A stretch of 64,000 nucleotides of DNA from JANRLJ01 sp033762735. Its GTDB lineage: Bacteria; Chloroflexota; Anaerolineae; Aggregatilineales; Phototrophicaceae. The position numbers and the translations under genes are program-made. Where the stretch lies: positions 1 to 64,000 of the forward strand of contig JANRLJ010000217.1 in the NCBI GenBank assembly GCA_033762735.1, given 5' to 3'. Of this stretch, positions 35,037 through 42,987 are shown in pieces (positions within the stretch are counted from its first letter, which is position 1; the number at the start of each line of letters is the position of its first letter). Under the pieces are notes generated by a model, which worked only from the letters and a program-made list of their open reading frames with translations, did no database searches and was not told the DNA's origin.

Positions 35037-36261
35037 TTGGCTGTGCTTGCTCCCGAAGCATCTGCCACACGACAGACAGCGTCCACATCGCCGACCAGAT
35101 GCGTCCCATCTCAGATTTACCGCCGAAGCCATACACGCGGCTGCGGGCATTGTGAGGGGTATACACTGCAACGGCAGTGCCTTCATTTGCATCGGAGGCT
35201 TCTTCCACATCAGGGTTGCTGATAATGGCGATTCCGGCGTTTGCCTGCTGCTGCCTGCACAGATGCTCCGCAACTGCAGCCGCGACATCACGCAGGGGCA
35301 TTTCGATGGACAATCCGAACGCTTCGCGAACACGTTCTGGCGTTGGATAGGCGCTATACAGCACGGTTCCATCTGCCTGTCCCTGGAGCGCCTGCGCGGG
35401 ATGACTTTCCATCCCGGCAACTGCGACAGCCAGCTTACCGTTGGTCTGTTTCAGGAAATTCAGCAGCACACTTTCCAGCCGTTCACCATCGACCCCGTAG
35501 ATATAGGTCCCAATGCGTTCACGCAGCTTTGCTTCGGTTTCGGCAATCATCCGGTCGGCTTCGGCTTCGGTTTCCGCTTTAGCGGTGATACGCACATCCA
35601 CCTGGCCGCTGTGCGCTGCAAGGCCGATGGTCGGATTACTCATCTCCAGTAGTTCGTTCCCGATCATCTCATCCAGCGCACTTTCGCCTACGCCGGCTGT
35701 TCTGAGCGTTCTGGCCTTAATGATGCCGAGTTGAAAACGTTCGTGAAGATAAGGCACGACCCGTTCGGTCATCAGAAATTTCATCTCGCGTGGTACACCC
35801 GGCAGGCTGATGACGACTGAATCCTGCTGTTCGACGATAAACGAAGGTGCGGTGCCCACCGGGTTTTCGATCACCTTCGCCCCGTCGGGAAGAAAAGCCT
35901 GCCGTCGGTTGTTCTCGGTCATTTTGACCTGAAAGCCTGCGAAACGGGCGGCGATCTGTTCCAGCAAATCCGGATGGAAGGACAGGCCACGTCCGGTCGC
36001 CATCGCAACCGCCTCGCGCGTTTTGTCATCTACTGTTGGGCCGAGTCCACCGCACGTGATGACTACCTGTGCCCGTTGTAAGGCAATCTGAATGGCCTGT
36101 GCGATACGATGTTCGTTGTCACCAACGGAGGTCATGAAGTAGAGGTTGATGCCCAGGTCGCGCAGGACACGGGCGATGTACACGGAGTTGGTGTCTGTCA
36201 GTTCTCCCAGCAAAATCTCCGTACCGATGGCGATAACTTCTGCATTTAAGGAGTCGCTCAT
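35029..36261 (-). CDS. cinA: CinA-family protein with intact MoCF domain and eroded amidase domain
   Basis: A 410-residue protein. The N-terminal COG1058/MoCF domain is well kept: AEVIAIGTEILLGELTDTNS, SVGDNEHRIAQA, ITCGGLGPTVDDKTREAVA and LPGVPREMKFL. This domain hydrolyses ADP-ribose or NAD-related pyrophosphates in relatives. The C-terminal CinA domain normally deamidates nicotinamide mononucleotide using a Ser in ESCTGG. Here the equivalent segment reads AVAGMESHPAQA, and the GAGG-type loops are absent, so that activity is probably lost. I start at ATG 36261 (MSDSLNAE). Upstream in-frame codons overlap the promoter of the divergent ABC ATPase. Confidence 0.85.
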   Translation of the reverse strand: MSDSLNAEVIAIGTEILLGELTDTNSVYIARVLRDLGINLYFMTSVGDNEHRIAQAIQIALQRAQVVITCGGLGPTVDDKTREAVAMATGRGLSFHPDLLEQIAARFAGFQVKMTENNRRQAFLPDGAKVIENPVGTAPSFIVEQQDSVVISLPGVPREMKFLMTERVVPYLHERFQLGIIKARTLRTAGVGESALDEMIGNELLEMSNPTIGLAAHSGQVDVRITAKAETEAEADRMIAETEAKLRERIGTYIYGVDGERLESVLLNFLKQTNGKLAVAVAGMESHPAQALQGQADGTVLYSAYPTPERVREAFGLSIEMPLRDVAAAVAEHLCRQQQANAGIAIISNPDVEEASDANEGTAVAVYTPHNARSRVYGFGGKSEMGRIWSAMWTLSVVWQMLREQAQPND

Positions 36262-36330
36262 TTCGTCTCGTTTCGTTTGTGCTTGTGTCATTTCAATTTT
36301 TGCCGATTTGATTAAAACTTTAAACACTTT

Positions 36331-36359
36331 TTGGCAAAAGTCTTGAAAGCCATTATAAT
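36331..36359 (+). promoter_or_regulatory. Strong sigma-70-type promoter before the ABC ATPase gene
   Basis: TTGGCA (36331-36336), exactly 17 bases, perfect TATAAT (36354-36359). The expected start near 36366 gives a 5' leader of about 110 bases before the GTG at 36476. Confidence 0.65.
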
Positions 36360-36475
36360 TTCTCCTCATTGGTGTTTAATGCCGCAGCGCAAAAAGTTTG
36401 TGCATTTTCACCAACAATGTTGATAAATTGATCCCTTATTGATGGATCGGCACCACTTATGCGAGGAGGACCGGA

Positions 36476-37615
36476 GTGGCAAGTGTAACCTTTAACCATG
36501 TCCATAAGCGATATGGCAACGTCCATGTGGTAAAAGACTTAAATATTGCCGTTAAGGACAAAGAGTTTTTGGTCTTCGTCGGGCCGTCGGGCTGCGGTAA
36601 GTCCACCAGTCTGCGTATGCTGGCCGGGCTGGAAGAAATCAGCGACGGTGAAATTCTGATCGGCGACCGTGTGGTGAATAATGTCGCGCCGAAAGATCGT
36701 GATGTGGCGATGGTGTTCCAGAGCTATGCGCTCTACCCGCACATGACGGTGTATGACAACATGGCGTTCGGGCTGAAACTGCGCAAGACGCCCAAGCAGA
36801 TCATTGACCAGCGCGTGAAGGAAGCCGCCGCCAGCCTGGGCATTTCTCAGCTTCTCGACCGCCGTCCGCGCCAGCTTTCCGGTGGTCAGCGCCAGCGTGT
36901 GGCGGTAGGCCGCGCCATCGTGCGTGAACCCGCCGTCTTCCTCATGGACGAGCCGCTCTCCAACCTGGATGCCAAGCTGCGCGTGGAAGCCCGCTCCTTC
37001 ATCAGTAAACTGCATCAGCGTCTCGAAACCACGTTCATCTACGTGACGCACGACCAGGTCGAAGCGATGACGATGGGCACCCGCATCTGTGTGCTGAGCG
37101 CGGGTGAACTCCAGCAGATTGATACACCCTTCAACCTGTACCACAACCCACGCAATGTCTTCGTGGCCGGGTTTATCGGCAGCCCGTCGATGAACTTCTT
37201 CGACGCCACACTCCGCGATCAGGGTGGCACGATGATGGTCGATACCGGTGTGTTCCAGATTCCGATCCCGGCGGTCAAGTCTGAGCCGTTCCGCTCTCAT
37301 ATCGGCAAGAAGATCACGTTCGGTATTCGTCCGGAAGACATCCATGACATCGAGTTCCAGCCGCCGGGTATTGCTCCTGCCCAAGTCGAAGCGAATGTGG
37401 ACGTGATCGAACAGATGGGTAATGAAATGATTATCTATCTGGAAGAAGGCGGCAAGACGTTTATTGCCCGTACCGACCCGCGTACCCGCGCCCGCATCGG
37501 TGGCCGTATGGGGATCGTCTTCAATATGGAAAACATGCACCTGTTTGATGCCACCACCGAACAGTCGCTGGCGTTTGAGTTCAAGCAGAATGAAATAGCA
37601 AAGGAACGGGTCTAA
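36476..37615 (+). CDS. ABC transporter ATPase, MalK/UgpC/MsmK type
   Basis: A 379-residue ATPase of the carbohydrate-importer class. Walker A is GPSGCGKST, then the Q-loop (FQSYALYPHMTV), signature LSGGQRQRVAVGRA, Walker B VFLMDEPLSNLDAKLR and switch His in THDQ. The C-terminal 140 residues form MalK-type OB/TOBE domains (ITFGIRPEDIHDIEF, FIARTDPRTRARIGG). GTG start with AGGAGG eight bases before. No permease or binding-protein gene lies next to it, so it probably serves several sugar importers, as MsmK does. It has its own promoter and terminator. Confidence 0.92.
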   Translation: MASVTFNHVHKRYGNVHVVKDLNIAVKDKEFLVFVGPSGCGKSTSLRMLAGLEEISDGEILIGDRVVNNVAPKDRDVAMVFQSYALYPHMTVYDNMAFGLKLRKTPKQIIDQRVKEAAASLGISQLLDRRPRQLSGGQRQRVAVGRAIVREPAVFLMDEPLSNLDAKLRVEARSFISKLHQRLETTFIYVTHDQVEAMTMGTRICVLSAGELQQIDTPFNLYHNPRNVFVAGFIGSPSMNFFDATLRDQGGTMMVDTGVFQIPIPAVKSEPFRSHIGKKITFGIRPEDIHDIEFQPPGIAPAQVEANVDVIEQMGNEMIIYLEEGGKTFIARTDPRTRARIGGRMGIVFNMENMHLFDATTEQSLAFEFKQNEIAKERV

Positions 37616-37638
37616 CCATTTCGATCATTCCTCCCAGA

Positions 37639-37665
37639 AAGGCCGCTCAGACGAGCGGTCTTTTT
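37639..37665 (+). terminator. Intrinsic terminator after the ABC ATPase gene
   Basis: AAGGCCGCTC (37639-37648) and GAGCGGTCTT (37653-37662), one G-U pair, 4-base loop, followed by T residues. Confidence 0.85.
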
Positions 37666-37691
37666 GTTTCGCTTCGCATCAGGGGTAAAAT
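37664..37691 (+). promoter_or_regulatory. kdpD: Candidate promoter for kdpDE
   Basis: TTGTTT (37664-37669), 16-base spacer, TAAAAT (37686-37691), 35 bases before the kdpD ATG. Confidence 0.38.
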
Positions 37692-37725
37692 TTCCGTAGT
37701 CGATTGTGATAGGAACACAGACCCA

Positions 37726-40410
37726 ATGGACGAATTACGGCCTGATCCCGATGCACTTCTGGCAGCCATCCAGAAAGACGAAGAACGTCAGCAGCGCGGT
37801 AAACTCAAAATCTTTTTTGGGATGGCGGCGGGCGTTGGCAAGACCTATGCCATGCTGGACGCCGCGCACCAGCTAAAACAGGATGGCGTGGACGTGGTTG
37901 TGGGCTATGTCGAAACCCATAAACGAGCGGAAACCGAAGCGCTCATCAGTGGCCTGGAAGTCATGCCCCGGCAAAAGATCGAGTACCGGGGTGCGGTTCT
38001 GGAAGAAATGGACCTGGACGCGATTCTGGAGCGAAAGCCGCAGCTCGTCCTGGTTGATGAACTTGCCCATACCAATGTCCCCGGCACCCGCCACACCAAG
38101 CGCTGGCAGGATGTTGAGGAAATTCTGGAAGTTGGTATTGATGTCTATACAACCGTCAACGTGCAGCACTTTGAAAGCCGCGCCGATACGGTTCGTCAGA
38201 TCACAGGTGTGACGGTTTATGAAACTGTGCCAGACACGATGCTTGATCTGGCAGATGAAATCGAACTGATCGACCTTTCGCCCGAAGACCTGCGCAAACG
38301 CCTGGCCGAAGGCAAAGTGTATACCCCGGAACGTATTGAGGTTGCCGCCAGTAATTTTTTCCGCACGGGCAACCTGACTGCGCTGCGGGAGATGGCGCTG
38401 CGGCTCACCGCAGAGCATGTCGATCATAAGCTTCAGGATTATATGCAGCTTAAGCGGATCGCTGGCCCGTGGAAATCGAGCGAGCGACTGATGGTCGGAA
38501 TCAGCCCCAGCCCGTTTTCGGAACAACTCATCCGCTGGACGCGCCGCATGGCTTACAACCTGGAGGCGCCCTGGTTGGCGGTCTATGTTCAAACTGCAAA
38601 GCCGCTTCACCCTGAGGAAAAGGATCGCCTGGCTCACAATCTGGCGCTCGCCCGTAACCTGGGTGGTGAAGTGCTGACGGTGGTGGGAGATAATATTCAG
38701 GAAGTGATGCTGCGGCTCGCACGGCAGCGGAACATCTCTCAGATTGTTGTGGGGAAACCGATTCATACCCGGCTGCAGGCAGCGCTGCGCGGCGGTTCGC
38801 TGGTCGATAAGCTGGTTCGTGCCAGCGGTGACATTGACGTGTTCGTCGTCACTGGTGATCCAATATCAAAGCCGCAGGTCAATGCACAGCCTCGTGCTGC
38901 AACGCCTCATTCGTCGGTTAAGCAATATGTTCTGGCTGCCATCATTGTTGCGACTGTAACGGTGATTGACCTTATAGCAGTACCATTTATCGGCTACCAG
39001 GCCGTGGGGTTAACCGAACTGTTCGCTGTCCTGCTGATCGCGGCTTATCTTGGTCGCGGGCCAGCGCTGTTAGCCGCCTTTCTCAGTGCACTATCGTGGA
39101 ACTTTCTGTTTATTTCTCCGCGCTACACCTTTCATATTTCGCAGTTGCAGGATGTGATTCTGTTTCTGTTGTACTTTGCGATTGCTATTTTTACGGGCAA
39201 CCTCACCGCACGCATCCGGCGGCAGGAGCGGCAGGCGCGCTATAACGCAGATCGAACACTGGCGCTTTACACCCTCGCGCATGAGATCGCGACGGCGGTG
39301 AATATGGATGATGTGCTGCAAACCGCTGTGACACAGCTCAGCAGTGTTTTTGATGCCCGTATTGCCTTTTTGCTACCTGATGGTGAAACCCTGAACCCGC
39401 GTCCTCACCCGGTCAGCACGCTGCCGATTGATGAAAAGGATTTCAGTGTCGCTCGTTGGGCGTTTGATAATGGAAAGCCAGCCGGACGCTTTACAGATAC
39501 CCTTCCCTTAGCCTCCGCACAATATCTTCCGTTGAACACCCCCAGCCGAACGGTTGGTGTGATCGGTATCGGGTTGCAGCAGGAAGAACGGTTGTCGCTC
39601 GATCAGGAAGTACTGCTGGAAACGTTTATCAATCAGATCGCGCTGGTGATTGAGCGGGAACTGCTGGATGAAGCGGCGGAGCAGACGGCTATGCTTCAGG
39701 AGTCCGAGCGACTTTCCACAACACTGCTGAACTCGATTTCACACGAACTCCGTACCCCTATTGCAGCAATTATGGGTTCAGCGACCAGTCTGCTCGACCC
39801 ACAGACTGCCTCCAGCCAGGATGCGCGGGATGAGCTGGCGAAGGATATTCGCGAATCAGCAGATCGCCTCAATCGGCTTGTCGAGAACCTGCTGGATATG
39901 TCTCGTTTGGAAAGTGGACGATTACAACTCAAACGCGAATGGTGCGACCTCGGTGAAATTGTCGGCGTGGCAGTACAGCGCTTTGAGCGGTGTTTTGAGG
40001 AGCGCCCTCTACATATCGATGTCGAACCAAATCTGCCGCTGCTGCTGGTGGATTTTGTCCTGATTGAGCAGGTGATCGTCAATCTCCTCGATAACGCCTG
40101 CACCTACACGCCGATTGCAACCCAGGTACAGATTGAACTTCGCCATACACCGCCTGTACTGGAACTTGTGATCCACGATAATGGGCCAGGCGTCCCGGCA
40201 GAAGACCTCGAAAAGATTTTTGATAAGTTCTATCGTGTTCCCGGACGAACCTCGGGTGGCACTGGCCTGGGGCTGTCGATCTGTCGTGGCCTGGTGGAAG
40301 CGCATGGGGGGACACTCACGGCTGAAAACGTCTACCCCAGTGGGCTTCGTTTCGTATTACGGCTGCCGCTGGAAGGGATGCCGCCGCCTGTAAGAGAAGC
40401 CGAACTATGA
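37726..40410 (+). CDS. kdpD: Sensor histidine kinase KdpD
   Basis: An 894-residue membrane sensor for potassium limitation and turgor. The N-terminal KdpD domain has Walker A GMAAGVGKT (32-40) and LVLVDELAHTNVPGTRH. A USP-like domain follows (LMVGISPSPFSEQLIRW), then a four-helix membrane region of the DUF4118 type (about 400-490), a GAF-like domain, HisKA with phospho-acceptor His673 (SISHELRTPIAAI), and HATPase_c with VNLLDNACTYTP and GTGLGLSI. All catalytic motifs look intact. It overlaps kdpE by 4 bases. No kdpFABC genes are in the window. Confidence 0.94.
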   Translation: MDELRPDPDALLAAIQKDEERQQRGKLKIFFGMAAGVGKTYAMLDAAHQLKQDGVDVVVGYVETHKRAETEALISGLEVMPRQKIEYRGAVLEEMDLDAILERKPQLVLVDELAHTNVPGTRHTKRWQDVEEILEVGIDVYTTVNVQHFESRADTVRQITGVTVYETVPDTMLDLADEIELIDLSPEDLRKRLAEGKVYTPERIEVAASNFFRTGNLTALREMALRLTAEHVDHKLQDYMQLKRIAGPWKSSERLMVGISPSPFSEQLIRWTRRMAYNLEAPWLAVYVQTAKPLHPEEKDRLAHNLALARNLGGEVLTVVGDNIQEVMLRLARQRNISQIVVGKPIHTRLQAALRGGSLVDKLVRASGDIDVFVVTGDPISKPQVNAQPRAATPHSSVKQYVLAAIIVATVTVIDLIAVPFIGYQAVGLTELFAVLLIAAYLGRGPALLAAFLSALSWNFLFISPRYTFHISQLQDVILFLLYFAIAIFTGNLTARIRRQERQARYNADRTLALYTLAHEIATAVNMDDVLQTAVTQLSSVFDARIAFLLPDGETLNPRPHPVSTLPIDEKDFSVARWAFDNGKPAGRFTDTLPLASAQYLPLNTPSRTVGVIGIGLQQEERLSLDQEVLLETFINQIALVIERELLDEAAEQTAMLQESERLSTTLLNSISHELRTPIAAIMGSATSLLDPQTASSQDARDELAKDIRESADRLNRLVENLLDMSRLESGRLQLKREWCDLGEIVGVAVQRFERCFEERPLHIDVEPNLPLLLVDFVLIEQVIVNLLDNACTYTPIATQVQIELRHTPPVLELVIHDNGPGVPAEDLEKIFDKFYRVPGRTSGGTGLGLSICRGLVEAHGGTLTAENVYPSGLRFVLRLPLEGMPPPVREAEL

Positions 40411-41105
40411 GCGATGGTGCCCCAATTCTGGTCGTTGATGATGAGGTGCAGATTCGGCGCTTTCTTCGCATTTCGCTGGAAGCCAATGGCTATCGGGTGC
40501 ATGAAGCAGCGCTGGGACAGGACGCCCTGTTGAAAACCGCCCAGCTGCGCCCTGAACTCGTTATTCTTGATATGGGACTACCAGATATCGACGGTCTGGA
40601 AGTGCTGCGACGCTTGCGGGAATGGACGAAAACGCCCGTCATTATCCTGTCAGTACGCGACTCCGACCGCGACAAGGTCAGTGCGCTGGATGCTGGCGCG
40701 GACGATTACCTGACGAAGCCGTTCAGCATGGAGGAGCTGATGGCACGACTGCGGGTGGCACAGCGTCATGCACAGCCTGATCCTGAAGAACCAATCTTTA
40801 GAAGCGGCGATTTGCAGGTTGATCTGGTGCGGCGTATCGTCACGGTGCGTGATGAACCGGTGAAGCTGACACCGACAGAATATGCCCTGCTGCGACTGTT
40901 GATTCAACATGCTGGAAAAGTGCTCACCCATAAGCAGATCTTGCGTGAGGTATGGGGGCCGGAGTACGTCAATGAAACGCATTATCTTCGGGTCTATTTT
41001 GCGCAGCTACGGCAGAAGATCGAGCACGACCCGGCAGTTCCCCGCCTGCTGCTGACCGAAGCGGGAGTTGGTTACAGGTTGATGGTCGAGGACAGGGTAC
41101 AATAA
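40407..41105 (+). CDS. kdpE: Response regulator KdpE (OmpR family)
   Basis: A 232-residue regulator. The receiver domain has acidic Asp11/Asp12, phospho-acceptor Asp55 (VILDMGLPD) and Lys in LTKPF. The C-terminal winged helix includes LTPTEYALLRLLIQHAGKVL and RVYFAQLRQKIEHDP. It forms a two-component system with the overlapping kdpD. In other bacteria KdpE activates the high-affinity potassium ATPase operon. The target here must lie outside this window. Confidence 0.94.
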   Translation: MSDGAPILVVDDEVQIRRFLRISLEANGYRVHEAALGQDALLKTAQLRPELVILDMGLPDIDGLEVLRRLREWTKTPVIILSVRDSDRDKVSALDAGADDYLTKPFSMEELMARLRVAQRHAQPDPEEPIFRSGDLQVDLVRRIVTVRDEPVKLTPTEYALLRLLIQHAGKVLTHKQILREVWGPEYVNETHYLRVYFAQLRQKIEHDPAVPRLLLTEAGVGYRLMVEDRVQ

Positions 41106-41133
41106 AACGACGACTTGAAGGCAGCCGTCGTTT
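41105..41133. terminator. Candidate terminator between kdpE and the DUF35 gene
   Basis: AAACGACG (41105-41112) and CGTCGTTT (41126-41133), perfect 8-base stem with a 13-base loop, between convergent genes. Confidence 0.5.
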
Positions 41134-41155
41134 CATCAGTTCGAGGATTTTCAGG

Positions 41156-41467
41156 TCACGATTGGCGTGGGAGGACCTTGCGGAATTTATACCCGTAGAC
41201 GATTATCCCGCGTTGTCCTTCGGTCGTAAGCTTGCGCGTGACCATTTCCACCCGGTCGCCAATCGCCAGCGGTTGCTCGTCCAGGTCGGTGATCTGTGCC
41301 GTCACGAGTGGGCCTTCATCCAGCCTCACCAGTGCCAGAACATAAGGTGCCTGTTCCTGGAGCGATTCGGGGGGGTCAAGAATGACGGTATAGCTGTAAA
41401 TCTCGCCCTTCCCCGACAGCGCGACCTGTTCGCGGCGTGGTTCGAGCGTTCTGCTGGTTGTCTCCAT
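41156..41467 (-). CDS. DUF35 OB-fold protein, C-terminal part of a split gene
   Basis: A 103-residue OB-fold: VALSGKGEIYSYTVILDPPE, then YVLALVRLDEGPLVTAQITD and LAIGDRVEMV, the usual DUF35 C-terminal half. In archaea a DUF35 protein bridges acetoacetyl-CoA thiolase and HMG-CoA synthase and lets the intermediate pass. It is normally one protein with an N-terminal zinc ribbon. Here that part is a separate upstream frame, in the same reading frame and separated by TAA plus two codons. No ribosome binding site precedes this ATG, so it likely depends on re-initiation, readthrough or coupling. Confidence 0.75.
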   Translation of the reverse strand: METTSRTLEPRREQVALSGKGEIYSYTVILDPPESLQEQAPYVLALVRLDEGPLVTAQITDLDEQPLAIGDRVEMVTRKLTTEGQRGIIVYGYKFRKVLPRQS

Positions 41468-41473
41468 AGGGAT

Positions 41474-41677
41474 TTAGGCCACCGCTGCCTTGAGCGAAGC
41501 TGCTCTTGCAGGAACCAGAGCTTCGACGGTTTCTTTTTCAGACTGAGGAACTTCCTCAGCCTGTTCAGTTTCGATCATTACAGGACGGTCTTGCAAGCGC
41601 ACCTCGCCGTTCTCATAACGGACACCCGTTAACTGGTAGCGCTGTGCATTCATCCGCCAGTGTCTTGAGATTTGCAT
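41474..41677 (-). CDS. DUF35 N-terminal part with lost zinc-ribbon cysteines
   Basis: A 67-residue peptide. ISRHWRMNAQRYQLTGVRY matches the N-terminal helix and start of the rubredoxin-like ribbon of DUF35 proteins. Where such proteins have two CxxC pairs (CxxCG...FPPR), this one reads VRYENGEVRLQDRPV with no Cys. The remainder is a charged, Ala-rich tail ending KAAVA before TAA. Its frame continues directly into the OB-fold part (stop, ATC, CCT, ATG). It may be a true split, a gene with a nonsense change, or a single protein made by readthrough. Confidence 0.6.
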   Translation of the reverse strand: MQISRHWRMNAQRYQLTGVRYENGEVRLQDRPVMIETEQAEEVPQSEKETVEALVPARAASLKAAVA

Positions 41678-41770
41678 CGTCCGACTCCATCCATTTGCAT
41701 TCTCATCTGCACTTCATGTTTGTGCAATTTAGAACAATTATAGGGGTATTTTGCTCTCAAAACCTCTCCT

Positions 41771-41800
41771 GAGAGGCGTTTTTCGCTCTCAACGCCTCTC
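41771..41800 (-). terminator. Hairpin between the thiolase-like gene and the DUF35 genes
   Basis: GAGAGGCGTT (41771-41780) and AACGCCTCTC (41791-41800) form a perfect 10-base stem with a 10-base loop. The loop and flanks carry a near-repeat of GCTCTCAA-nn-CCTCTC. A TATAAT on the minus strand at 41742-41737 follows, so the DUF35 genes may have their own promoter. Confidence 0.6.
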
Positions 41801-41822
41801 GTTAATTCCCCTTTATGTTGTG

Positions 41823-42983
41823 TCAGTCCACACTTAACACATGCGTAATTGCGGTACTGGCGAGTCCTCCCAGGCTTTGAATCATCGCAGCTTTTGCATC
41901 CTGTACCTGGTTAGCGCCCGCTTCACCGCGCAGTTGGAGCACCGCCTCGACGGCCTGATAGACTCCGGTTGCACCCACCGGGTTACCGCGTGCTTTGAGT
42001 CCTCCAAAGGTGCTGATCGGCAGCCGTCCTGTCAGGCTGATTGCGCTGTCGCCCTCTGTCGCCCACCTCCAGCCTTCACCGCGTTCGGCGAGACCCACTG
42101 CCTCAAGCGTGAGCGCGGTGAGAATGGTGAACCCATCATGCAGTTCAAACAGGTCAAGTGCGTCGAGAGACAATCCGGCCTGTTCCAGCGCCCGTCGCGT
42201 AGACTGCGCGACCGCTTTCAGATACAGCAAAGCGGCACGTTCATGCAGGGCGAGACTGTCGGTCGCCGCTGCACTGGCGATGATGTGCACAGGCTTACTG
42301 ACCAGATCAGCCGCCTTCTCCGCCGGGACGAGGACAAGCGCCGCCGCACCATCGGCATCCGGGGCACCATCGAACAGGTTCACCGGGTCAGCCACCATCG
42401 ACGCTTTCGCAAATGCTCCCGGCTTAAGCGTGTTGCGGAACATCGCCAGTTCGTTGCGCTTGCCGTTGTTGTGCGCGTTGATGCTGAATCCCTCAAATGC
42501 GCTAAGATCAACACCGTATTCGTGCATATAGCGCCGCATCAGCAGCCCGGCCAGTGCGGGCAGCGTCGCACCGTGAATGGATTCATAGTCAGCGTCCAAA
42601 CTCACGTTGCGTCCTTCGACCCGTGCCGCGCCGATTGCGTCTGTCGATTTTTCCACGCCGACGACCAGCGCACTTTCCACCGTGCCCGACGCAACCGCCA
42701 GATAACCCGTGCGCAGTGCAGCGCCACCAGAGGCCTCTGCCGCCTCGACCCCGTAAGCCTCAATCCCGCTCAGGCCAGCATAATCCGCGATCAGCGCACC
42801 AAGATGTGATTGACTGCTGAAGGTACTGCCATAGGCGTTGCCTACGTACAGCGCATCAACAGTTTGCAGATCAGCATCGCGCAGCGCGGTCTGAAGCGCA
42901 TCCGCTGCCAGCATCCGCAGGCTGCTCTCCCAGTGTTCCCCAACAGGGATCATGCCGACTCCAATGATTGCAACATCTCTCAT
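41823..42983 (-). CDS. Thiolase-like protein of the archaeal HMG-CoA cluster, lacking the catalytic Cys
   Basis: A 386-residue thiolase-fold protein of the SCP2/archaeal acetoacetyl-CoA thiolase type. It begins RDVAIIGVGMIPVGEH and keeps HDGFTILTALTLEA (His282) and GGLKARGNPVGATGVYQ. At the nucleophile position, where relatives have C in EAACASGG, it reads EAAEASGG with Glu83 (codon GAG at 42737-42735). There is no cysteine anywhere in the protein. The GHP-type His is Asn334, a position I am less sure of in this branch. It is 4 bases after the HMG-CoA synthase gene. It cannot act by the normal acyl-Cys route; it may be structural or have another chemistry. Confidence 0.8.
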   Translation of the reverse strand: MRDVAIIGVGMIPVGEHWESSLRMLAADALQTALRDADLQTVDALYVGNAYGSTFSSQSHLGALIADYAGLSGIEAYGVEAAEASGGAALRTGYLAVASGTVESALVVGVEKSTDAIGAARVEGRNVSLDADYESIHGATLPALAGLLMRRYMHEYGVDLSAFEGFSINAHNNGKRNELAMFRNTLKPGAFAKASMVADPVNLFDGAPDADGAAALVLVPAEKAADLVSKPVHIIASAAATDSLALHERAALLYLKAVAQSTRRALEQAGLSLDALDLFELHDGFTILTALTLEAVGLAERGEGWRWATEGDSAISLTGRLPISTFGGLKARGNPVGATGVYQAVEAVLQLRGEAGANQVQDAKAAMIQSLGGLASTAITHVLSVD

Positions 42984-42987
42984 GGAA

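Noticed and set aside
41751..41800. Near-repeat GCTCTCAA-nn-CCTCTC as a possible CRISPR-like unit
   Set aside because: Only two imperfect copies about 32 bases apart; best explained by the hairpin in which they lie.
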